Shown in pieces: positions 50,199 through 57,069 of a DNA stretch of 59,461 nt (position 1 is the stretch's first letter; each line of letters opens with the position of its first letter). The notes beneath the pieces are model-generated. The model made no database searches. It had not been told where the DNA came from and saw nothing but the letters and a program-made list of their open reading frames with translations. The position numbers were made by a program, and so were the translations under genes. This DNA comes from Clostridia bacterium (GTDB taxonomy: Bacteria > Bacillota > Clostridia > Oscillospirales > Acutalibacteraceae): NCBI GenBank assembly GCA_017454485.1, contig JAFTCX010000050.1:1-59461 (forward strand). Direction: 5' to 3'.

Positions 50199-52775
50199 AT
50201 GAAAAGAATTGTGGTCGGCGTGCTCGCGCATGTGGACGCGGGCAAAACAACGCTGACGGAATCGCTGCTGTATCACGCGGGCAAGCTGAGCAAACGCGGG
50301 CGCGTGGATCACGGCACGTCATTTCTCGACACCTTTGCGCTCGAACGCGCAAGGGGCATCACGATTTTTTCCAAACAGGCGGTGCTGCCCTGCGGCGATG
50401 TGGAATTTACGTTGCTCGACACGCCGGGCCATGTGGATTTTTCTGCGGAAACAGAGCGCACGCTGCAGGTGCTCGATTACGCCGTGCTGGTCATCAGCGG
50501 CACCGACGGCGTGCAAAGCCATACGCGCACGCTCTGGCAGCTTTTGCAAAAATATCAGGTGCCCTGCTTTTTGTTCATCAATAAAATGGACCTCGACGGC
50601 GCGGACAAGGATTTTGTGCTGCGGCAACTGCGCGGAAAGCTCAGCGAAGGGTGCGTGGATTTTTCCAACCGGCAGTCTGCGGCGTTTTTCGAAGCGCTTG
50701 CCGAATGCGATGAAACGCTGCTGGGCGAATTTTACGATACCGACCGCGTGCAGACGGACTCGGTGAAAAACGCAATTTGCGCGCGCCATGTGTTCCCGTG
50801 TCTGTTCGGCTCTGCGCTGAAGCTCACCGGCGTGGATTCGTTTTTGCAATGCCTGCACGATTACACACAGATGCCCGCCTATCCGGATGCGTTTGCCGCG
50901 CAGGTGTATAAGATTTCGGAAGATCCGCAGGGCGCGCGGCTGACCTTTTTAAAAGTCACCGGCGGCGCCTTGCAGGTGCGCGACGTTTTGAAAAGTCCGA
51001 AAAACACCGCCGGCGAAAAGGTGCAGCAGATTCGCATTTATTCCGGCGAAAAATTTCAAACCGTGCCGACCGCCGAAGCGGGCACGGTCTGCGCCGTGAC
51101 AGGCGTCACATTCACCCGCCCGGGCGACGGACTCGGCAACGCGCAAAGCGCGGCGCTTCCCGTTCTTGAGCCGGTGCTGACCTACGGCGTGGTGCTGCCC
51201 GACGGCGCAAACGCGCATACCGCGCTGGAAAAGCTGCGCATTCTCGAAAACGAAGACCCGGCGCTGCATGTGGTCTGGAACGAACGGCTGGGCGAAATCC
51301 AACTGCGGCTGATGGGCGAAGTGCAGCTTGAAATTTTGCGCGACGTGCTGCGCGAGCGGTTCGGCTTGTCCGTCACATTCACCAAGGGCAACATCCTTTA
51401 CAAAGAGACGATCGAAACCACCGTGGAGGGCGTGGGACATTTTGAGCCTCTGCGCCATTACGCGGAGGTGCATCTCATTTTGAAACCCGGCAAGCGCGAC
51501 AGCGGCCTTGTGTTCCGTTCGGCGTGCAAGGAGGATCAGCTCGACAAAAACTGGCAGCGTCTCATTCTCACGCATCTTTGCGAAAAAACGCATCCCGGCG
51601 TGCTGACCGGCTCGCCGATCACCGACCTTGAAATCACCCTTGCCGCCGGCAGAGCACATGAAAAGCACACCGAGGGCGGCGATTTCCGCCAGGCGACCTA
51701 CCGCGCAGTACGGCAGGGTCTGCGCACGGCAAAAAGCGTGCTGCTCGAGCCGGTCTATGCGTTTTCGCTCGAGGTGCCGCAGGAAAACGTGGGCCGCGCC
51801 CTTTCCGACATTCAGCGCATGAGCGGCGCGTTTGATCCGCCGCAGACGTCGGCGGACACGGTCATCATCACGGGCACCGCGCCGGTGTCGGAGATGAACG
51901 ATTATATGCGCGAGGTCGTGCAGTATACGCGTGGACGCGGCAAGCTCGCCTGCACGCTCAAGGGCTATGAGCCCTGCCACGACGCAGAACGCGTGATCGA
52001 TGAAATCGCCTATGACTGCGACGCGGACACCGAAAACCCCTGCGATTCCGTCTTTTGCGCGCACGGGGCCGGCTATGTGGTCAAATGGAACGAGGTGCCG
52101 CAAAAAATGCATCTGCCCGGCGTGCTCGGTGCACAAAAAAGCACCGTCTCCGATCGCAGAGCACGGCTGCAGACGCTTGAAAAACAGCGCGACCCCTTTG
52201 CGCTGGACAAAGAGCTGATGAAAATTTTTGAGCAGACCTACGGACCCGTCAAAACGCGGCGGATTGAAAAGCGGGAGATCAAGAATCCTTCGGCCGAAGC
52301 AAAGCCGAAGGTACGCAAAAAGCCTTCGCCGCACGCCGAAGGGCCGGAATATCTGCTGGTGGACGGCTACAACGTGATCTTTTCCTGGGAAAACCTGCAC
52401 GCGCTTGCAGACGAGGACATCGGCGCGGCGCGCGAGGCGCTCATCCATGTGCTTTGCAACTTTCAGGGCTACAAAAAATGCGAGGTCATTCTCGTCTATG
52501 ACGCCTATAAAGTGCCCGGCGGCCGCGAGGTGGAGGACATCGGCGGTATTCATATTGTTTATACAAAGCAGGCGGAAACGGCGGACACCTACATTGAAAA
52601 AGTCAGCCGCGAGCTCGCCAAAAAGCACCGTGTGCGTGTGGTGACCTCCGACGCGCTCGAGCAGCTCATCATTCTGGGCGGCGGCGCACTGCGCGTTTCT
52701 TCGCGCGAATTTCAGGAAGAGGTTGCGCAGGCGCAAGCCGAGATTCGAGCGCTGCTGCGCGGCGAGCCGGTTTAA
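50199..52775 (+). CDS. TetM-like translational GTPase fused to a Rae1/YacP-type NYN ribonuclease domain
   Basis: An 858-residue protein. ATG 50199 follows AAAGGCGGG; ATG 50175 would be nearly leaderless and the frame beyond lies upstream of the promoter. The GTPase domain has G1 LAHVDAGKTTLTES, G2 ERARGITIF, G3 LDTPGHVDF, G4 INKMDLDG and G5 FGSALKLTG. EF-G-like domains II-V follow to about residue 650, as in the TetM/TetO ribosome-protection family. After a basic linker (about 690-720) comes an NYN domain with the YacP pattern: YLLVDGYNVIF, VILVYDAYKVPGG, AETADTYIEKV and VRVVTSDALEQLIILGGGALR. Its four Asp positions are present. Rae1/YacP in Bacillus cuts mRNA in the ribosomal A site. The fusion suggests a factor that enters stalled ribosomes and cleaves the message; this is inference. 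Confidence 0.9.
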   Translation: MKRIVVGVLAHVDAGKTTLTESLLYHAGKLSKRGRVDHGTSFLDTFALERARGITIFSKQAVLPCGDVEFTLLDTPGHVDFSAETERTLQVLDYAVLVISGTDGVQSHTRTLWQLLQKYQVPCFLFINKMDLDGADKDFVLRQLRGKLSEGCVDFSNRQSAAFFEALAECDETLLGEFYDTDRVQTDSVKNAICARHVFPCLFGSALKLTGVDSFLQCLHDYTQMPAYPDAFAAQVYKISEDPQGARLTFLKVTGGALQVRDVLKSPKNTAGEKVQQIRIYSGEKFQTVPTAEAGTVCAVTGVTFTRPGDGLGNAQSAALPVLEPVLTYGVVLPDGANAHTALEKLRILENEDPALHVVWNERLGEIQLRLMGEVQLEILRDVLRERFGLSVTFTKGNILYKETIETTVEGVGHFEPLRHYAEVHLILKPGKRDSGLVFRSACKEDQLDKNWQRLILTHLCEKTHPGVLTGSPITDLEITLAAGRAHEKHTEGGDFRQATYRAVRQGLRTAKSVLLEPVYAFSLEVPQENVGRALSDIQRMSGAFDPPQTSADTVIITGTAPVSEMNDYMREVVQYTRGRGKLACTLKGYEPCHDAERVIDEIAYDCDADTENPCDSVFCAHGAGYVVKWNEVPQKMHLPGVLGAQKSTVSDRRARLQTLEKQRDPFALDKELMKIFEQTYGPVKTRRIEKREIKNPSAEAKPKVRKKPSPHAEGPEYLLVDGYNVIFSWENLHALADEDIGAAREALIHVLCNFQGYKKCEVILVYDAYKVPGGREVEDIGGIHIVYTKQAETADTYIEKVSRELAKKHRVRVVTSDALEQLIILGGGALRVSSREFQEEVAQAQAEIRALLRGEPV

Positions 52776-52800
52776 AAGGGGATTTTTGCCAAAAGAACAG

Positions 52801-52836
52801 GGCATCGGCGTATGTTACGTTCACCGATGCCTTTTT
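52801..52836. terminator. Terminator after the GTPase-NYN gene
   Basis: GGCATCGG/CCGATGCC arms (52801-52831) followed by TTTTTC; the two flanking genes converge. Confidence 0.8.
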
Positions 52837-52858
52837 CTGTTTATGTTACGCCTGCATC

Positions 52859-53866
52859 TCAACCGTCGGCCTGCGGCGAATCGTCGCAGGGAAAGCGCAG
52901 ACCGGCGTTCTTTCGCGCGGTTTCCATGACCGTGACGGTTTGAAGCGTTGTTTGCAAAAGCGCGTCCAGCGTTTCGCGGTCTTCGTCAAGAAAGCATTTT
53001 GTCAGCGAGCACACCTCATAGTACCAGCGGTCGGGGTGCGGCTGTTCGTTTAACATTTCGTCTTTTTCCGCAGTCAGAAGATGAATGCGCTGCAGCCCGT
53101 TTGCGCCGTTTTCAATTTCAATGCTGCCGCGTTCGCCCTCAACGGTGAAAAAGCTTTTGCCCCTTGCGTCCTTTGCGCCGGCATTTGTGGAAATAAAGGA
53201 AGCATACTGCATCACAAATACGCCCGAGGTGTCCGCCGCGCCGGGGTAAATGTTGGGGTAATACGCCGCGCTTTGGGGTGCGCCGAACAGCGCGACGTTG
53301 AGATAAACATTATAAAAGTTGATGTCCATCAGACAGCCGCCGGCAAGCGCGGGGTTGAAAATGTTCGGCTTTTCGCCGCCGCGCAGTTTGTCATAGCGTG
53401 CGGAATACTGTGTATAGTTCGCCAGCACAAGCCGGATCGGGCCGATTTCGGGCAGGAGCTTGCGCAAAAGGGGAAAATTCGGCAAATGCGGCGTCGGCAC
53501 AGCTTCGGCAAGCAGCAGACCCTTTTCCTTTGCAAGGTTAATGAGCGTTTGCGCCTGCGCGCGTGTCGGCACAAACGGCTTTTCGCAAATGACGTGCTTT
53601 CCGGCCTGAAGCGCCTGCTTTGCCTGCGCAAAATGCAGCAGGTTCGGCGACGCGATGTAGACCGTGTTCACCGCAGGGTCAAGCAGCATTGCTTCGAGCG
53701 ACGTGTAAACCTTTTTGCACCCGCATTCCCTTGCGAGCGCTTCGCCGGTTTCTCTGCTGCGGGAATAGACCGCTTCAAGTGTGACGCCGGGCGTTTCTTT
53801 GACATGGGATAAAACGGCATGCACGATCATGCCGGAGCCGATGGCTGCAAGTCGGAGTTCCTGCAT
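52859..53866 (-). CDS. Gfo/Idh/MocA-family oxidoreductase
   Basis: A 335-residue cytoplasmic enzyme; GCGAGGAC precedes ATG 53866. The Rossmann N-terminus LRLAAIGSGMIVHAVL binds NAD(P). ASPNLLHFAQAKQALQAGKHVICEKPF is split across the conserved HxxxA and EKP (Lys catalytic) motifs. The C-terminal beta-sheet domain has GGCLMDINFYNVYLN, where family members carry Gly-Gly-x-Leu-x-Asp-x-Gly/His. Such enzymes oxidise or reduce sugars, inositols or dihydrodiols; the substrate is unknown. The -10 TATAAT (53899-53904, minus) is immediately next to the boundary of the phage-derived segment, so that insertion may have replaced upstream control sequence. Confidence 0.9.
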   Translation of the reverse strand: MQELRLAAIGSGMIVHAVLSHVKETPGVTLEAVYSRSRETGEALARECGCKKVYTSLEAMLLDPAVNTVYIASPNLLHFAQAKQALQAGKHVICEKPFVPTRAQAQTLINLAKEKGLLLAEAVPTPHLPNFPLLRKLLPEIGPIRLVLANYTQYSARYDKLRGGEKPNIFNPALAGGCLMDINFYNVYLNVALFGAPQSAAYYPNIYPGAADTSGVFVMQYASFISTNAGAKDARGKSFFTVEGERGSIEIENGANGLQRIHLLTAEKDEMLNEQPHPDRWYYEVCSLTKCFLDEDRETLDALLQTTLQTVTVMETARKNAGLRFPCDDSPQADG

Positions 53867-53905
53867 TGTCTGTCCTCGCTTTCGTTGTGCTTTTCATCAT
53901 TATAG

Positions 53906-54769
53906 CACAACGGCGCACAAAAGAAAAGGGCAAACTGCATCTTTGCCGCGCAGGAAGGCACGAATGCGCCGCCGTTTCACCCCTGGTGCCGGTGCACCAC
54001 CGCGCCGTACTTCGAGGACATGAAGGGTGTCGGTGAACGGTGGATGCGTGACCCGGAAACGGGCAAGGGTGGCACCGTGCCGACGGACATGACATATCAG
54101 GAGTGGAAGGCAATATATGTAAACAAATCAGTAGATTATGACGATTGGAAAGCAAAACAATCTGAAATAGTTCCCGCGGCGCGAAATTTCAGAATTGATG
54201 AAATCAATCGAGAAAAGGTGTTTTTTGATGAAAATGCAAATTATGATTTAACTATTCCGAGTTATTCTGATGCGGTAAACAGATCATTGTCCAACGCTTG
54301 CAAGGAGGTTGCAAAAAGAGGAAGCGAAAGTGGAGTCGAGTTTCTCAATATTGTAGATTTGACGACCGGCGATTTGCTCGCTCCGATAGAAGAGGGACTC
54401 ACTGATGCTGTCGGTTTTGAACAATATCAAGAGTTTTTGGATGGCAACACAAAACCTTTTGCTTTTGTCCACAATCATATAACTGAAACGCCAATGTCCT
54501 ATGAGGATATACAGTCTTTTTCAACAACAAAGAATATGGAAGTCATGATTTCTGTTACGAATAATGGATTAAAGTATGTTGTTTGTGGCAATAAAAAAAC
54601 AAACAAATACTTGTATTCTTATTATTCGGATGAGATAAAAAACTTGACATTAAATCCTCCGAATGGTAGAATAACAAAAGATGATATTGAAAAATTCATT
54701 GTTGAAAAAGCTGCTTCTGAATTTGGTAATATTTATGCAGAAAGGTTGGATGGTCGTGTGCACAATTAA
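53906..54769 (+). pseudogene. 5'-truncated phage minor head protein with JAB-like C-terminal putative toxin domain
   Basis: The frame is open from 53906 (TAG at 53903). Residues CIFAAQEGTNAPPFHPWC and RCTTAPYFEDMKG, then ERWMRDPETGK and DMTYQEWKAIYV, are the end of an SPP1 gp7/Mu F-type head morphogenesis protein; its body is missing. The following 200 residues switch to AT-rich DNA and contain FAFVHNHITETPMSYEDI, close to the JAMM/JAB metal motif HxH-x(6-7)-S-x2-D, then MEVMISVTNNGLKYVV. Head proteins with variable C-terminal effector domains occur in clostridial phages. No start codon with a proper binding site is visible (ATG 54020 has GAGG only 3 nt away), so expression is doubtful. The 3' end overlaps the next gene. 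Confidence 0.75.
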
Positions 54770-55040
54770 ATCAGGTCTGCCCGCAGTAGATCATCCATAT
54801 ATGTTTGATGGAATTACTGAAGACGAAAAGTGTTTTGAGGCCTGCTATCTTTGGAAAAACATTGAGAAGACAGTAGACAGATCATACAAACCGTTGATCA
54901 AACAGCTGCTGAATGGTGAAGTGGATGAAATTCCTGTTAAATATATGGATTTTACGCCGTCGCATCTTAAAGATCCAAGCTGGAAATATACGAAAGAAAC
55001 ATTTTTAGAAAACCATCCTCGTTTTTATTATCCTCTATAG
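54750..55040 (+). CDS. Small acidic protein, putative immunity partner of the JAB-like domain
   Basis: A 96-residue protein starting at ATG 54750, 4 nt after AAAGG and overlapping the preceding frame by 20 bp. It is soluble, acidic and AT-rich: HPYMFDGITEDEKCFEACY, LWKNIEKTVDRSYKPLI and VDEIPVKYMDFTPSHLKD. No known family was recognised. An overlapping small gene directly after a polymorphic C-terminal effector is the standard place of an immunity gene, which is the only ground for the proposal. A terminator follows at 55075. Alternative start: GTG 54759. Confidence 0.6.
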   Translation: MVVCTIKSGLPAVDHPYMFDGITEDEKCFEACYLWKNIEKTVDRSYKPLIKQLLNGEVDEIPVKYMDFTPSHLKDPSWKYTKETFLENHPRFYYPL

Positions 55041-55074
55041 CATTTCGAACATCTACCACCAAACTAATAAACCA

Positions 55075-55098
55075 ACCGTCCGCAAGGGCGGTATTTTT
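55075..55098 (+). terminator. Terminator of the toxin/immunity segment
   Basis: ACCGTCC/GGGCGGT stem with a GCAA loop (55075-55092), then ATTTTT. Confidence 0.75.
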
Positions 55099-55119
55099 AT
55101 GCCCCTTCCCCACACAAAA

Positions 55120-55146
55120 AAGGCGGAACCCGTCCGCCTTCTTTTT
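55120..55146. terminator. Second hairpin, terminator of the minus-strand pseudogene
   Basis: AAGGCGGA/TCCGCCTT (55120-55140) with T-runs on both sides; it would end transcription from either direction. Confidence 0.8.
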
Positions 55147-55158
55147 ATCTCTGTTCGT

Positions 55159-55500
55159 TTACATGCTCTCTTTGAGAATCCCGATCACGTCTTCTCTGCT
55201 GAGTGTGTGATAGCCGCCGCCGTAGGTGAGCATGACGCGCGGACCGTAGTTTTTCAGCTCCTGCGGCAAAAACGAAAGCGCGTCGTCGCCAAAGTAAAGT
55301 ACCCGCTGATTCACTCGGTGTGTGAAGATTGGCGAGGAATTTTTTCGTCAGATGCAACAGAAATCGCGCAGACAACCTTCCGGTTTTCAAGAGATTTCTG
55401 TGCAAAATGACGGAAAATTTGCCGCCAAGGTTTGCATATTCGAGTGAATCAGTGGGTACTAAAGCTTTGTGGGGTTGGAATAGGAAAAATTGCCGAGCAT
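55159..55500 (-). pseudogene. Iron-containing alcohol dehydrogenase pseudogene, split by a MITE and internally deleted
   Basis: ATG 55500 (with AAAGGAG upstream) reads MLGNFSYSNPTKL and is then cut by the element at 55299-55459. Beyond it the frame resumes as YFGDDALSFLPQELKNYG and PRVMLTYGGG, the N-terminus of butanol-dehydrogenase-type Fe-ADHs. It then jumps to YHTLSREDVIGILKESM and a stop, a typical C-terminus of the same family. About 330 central residues, including the metal ligands, are gone. Removing the element and one TAAA copy restores the frame TKLYFG exactly, so the insertion is real. Confidence 0.88.
55299..55459. repeat. GTACCC-type MITE, 161-bp copy with TAAA target duplication
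   Basis: Ends GTACCCGCTGATTCACTCG (55299-55317) and the inverse of GTACCCACTGATTCACTCG (55441-55459), one mismatch. TAAA flanks both sides (55295-55298, 55460-55463). No reading frame for a transposase is present. The interior has AGAAATC/GATTTCT-type arms. Inserted in the Fe-ADH gene between codons 13 and 14. Confidence 0.9.
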
Positions 55501-55532
55501 GGGTGTGAACTCCTTTCGTTCGGGGAATGGTT

Positions 55533-56897
55533 TTATGCTTCATGCTGCGGCCCGTTCCATTTCAGGCACAGCATCGTGATATCATCAAACTGGTCATTGT
55601 CCTGCACAAAGGAATCGATGGAATCCTTCACGCCGCGCACGATCGCGTCGGTGCTTGCCGCGCCGGTGTGATCCAAACAATCGATCAGCCGCGCTTCGCC
55701 GTAAAGCTCGTCATCTTCGGTCGTGGCCTCGGTCACGCCGTCGGTATACAAAAACAGTACGTCGCCGTTCTGCAGCCGCATCTCATGGGTTTTATAGCGG
55801 AAGTCCTCCATCCCGGCGAGCACAAGGCCGCTTTTGGTTTGCAAAAACGCGCTTTTTCCGTTGCGGATGAGGGCGGGCGGATTGTGTCCGGCGCTGCAGT
55901 AGGTGAGTGCGCCGCTTTGCAGATCCAGCACGCCGACCCAGACCGTGACAAACATATCGGCCTCGTTCTTTTCGCAAAGTACGTTGTTCGCAATGCTCAC
56001 CGCGTCGGAAAGCTGCTCAATGTCGCGCACGCAGTTTTGCAAAATGATTTTGGCAGACGCCATGAACAGCGCGGCGGGCACGCCTTTGCCGGAAACGTCG
56101 CCGATCAGGAAGGCGACCTTGTTTTTGTCGATGAAAAACAAATCGTAAAAGTCGCCGCCGACCTGCTTGGCCGCTTCCATGGAAGCGCTCACGGCGATTT
56201 CGCCGCGGCCGGGATAGCGTGCGTCGAATGTGGGCAGCAGCGAATGCTGAATGACGTTTGCAACCTCCAATTCCGAGCGCAGACGTTCGCGCTCCAGCGA
56301 GACGCCGCGCAGCTTTTCGGTGAAACCGATGATGCTGATCATCAGCGTGAAGCCCAGCGCGTTGACCGAAACAAAGGGCAGGGCGATGCGGGAGACGATC
56401 TGCATGGCGGTTTCAAACGGACGCACCATCAGCAGCACGATGCCAAGATGCATCGCTTCCATCACCGCACCGGTCAAAAACGCGCCGGCGGGGTGCTTGA
56501 GAAACTTGGGCGCATACCGTGCGAGCAGGCCGCAGAGCAGGCCGATCAAAACGGTGGCAACCACGCACGCCTGTGCGGTGACGCCGCCCATGAAAAGGCG
56601 ATGCACGCCCGCAATTGCGCCGGAGAGCAAGCCGGCAAACGGTCCGCCGAGAAAGCCGGCGAGCATGGGGCCGATGTCGCGCACGGAGATGATCGCGCTG
56701 TTGAATTCAATGCCCGAAATGTTGCCGTAGATGCCGAACAGACCGCCGCAAAAGCCGACGATGAGGATACATTTCAGGCTGTGCTTCTGGTTGATGTATT
56801 TGTAGATATGCTCTGTTGTGCCGGCAAACGCGGCGGCAAGCAGCATCACGGCGAGGGTGCCGATCAGCCCGGAAAAAAATTCATAACCGTCTTTCAT
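55533..56897 (-). CDS. Membrane PP2C-type (SpoIIE-like) phosphatase with 5TM sensor
   Basis: A 454-residue protein. ATG 56897 follows GAGGA by 8 nt. Residues 1-190 form five or six membrane helices with NSAIISVRDIGPMLAGFLGGPFAG, the 5TMR-LYT (LytS-like) sensor pattern. A coiled segment (LERERLRSELEVANVIQHSLLP) links to the SpoIIE/RsbU-type phosphatase domain with GGDFYDLFFIDKNKVAFLIGDVSGKG, CSAGHNPPALI, LFLYTDGVTEA and DDITMLCLKW. The metal-binding Asp residues are present. Such phosphatases act on anti-anti-sigma factors; no SpoIIAA/AB-like partner is adjacent. Since the sensor is LytS-like and the gene stands alone, a role outside sporulation is likely. Confidence 0.9.
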   Translation of the reverse strand: MKDGYEFFSGLIGTLAVMLLAAAFAGTTEHIYKYINQKHSLKCILIVGFCGGLFGIYGNISGIEFNSAIISVRDIGPMLAGFLGGPFAGLLSGAIAGVHRLFMGGVTAQACVVATVLIGLLCGLLARYAPKFLKHPAGAFLTGAVMEAMHLGIVLLMVRPFETAMQIVSRIALPFVSVNALGFTLMISIIGFTEKLRGVSLERERLRSELEVANVIQHSLLPTFDARYPGRGEIAVSASMEAAKQVGGDFYDLFFIDKNKVAFLIGDVSGKGVPAALFMASAKIILQNCVRDIEQLSDAVSIANNVLCEKNEADMFVTVWVGVLDLQSGALTYCSAGHNPPALIRNGKSAFLQTKSGLVLAGMEDFRYKTHEMRLQNGDVLFLYTDGVTEATTEDDELYGEARLIDCLDHTGAASTDAIVRGVKDSIDSFVQDNDQFDDITMLCLKWNGPQHEA

Positions 56898-56928
56898 AAC
56901 ATACGTCCTCAACAATATGATTCAATAA

Positions 56929-56957
56929 ATTTTATCACACTTTTTATCTTTCGTAAA
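56929..56957 (-). promoter_or_regulatory. Promoter of the phosphatase gene
   Basis: Minus-strand -35 TTTACG (56952-56957), 17 bp, -10 TAAAAT (56929-56934). Confidence 0.6.
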
Positions 56958-57006
56958 GTCTTTTTGTCGGATGCCGGAAGATTTTCGTTTTTTAAGCGTG
57001 CTGAGC

Positions 57007-57035
57007 TTGCTTTTTTTTGAAAAAAACAGTATTAT
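57007..57035 (+). promoter_or_regulatory. Promoter of the GH3 gene
   Basis: -35 TTGCTT (57007-57012), 17 bp A/T-rich spacer, -10 TATTAT (57030-57035); CAGGAGG precedes ATG 57070. Confidence 0.65.
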
Positions 57036-57069
57036 GTAGATGTATCATTCTTTTCAGGAGGCGTGATTT

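Noticed and set aside
50199-52775. Ordinary tetracycline-resistance gene tetM/tetW
   Set aside because: The GTPase is TetM-like but carries a C-terminal nuclease domain and is clearly longer; no resistance leader peptide or mobile-element context of tet genes is seen.
55533-56897. Sporulation gene spoIIE
   Set aside because: It shares the phosphatase domain only; the sensor is of the 5TMR-LYT type and the length is about half of SpoIIE.
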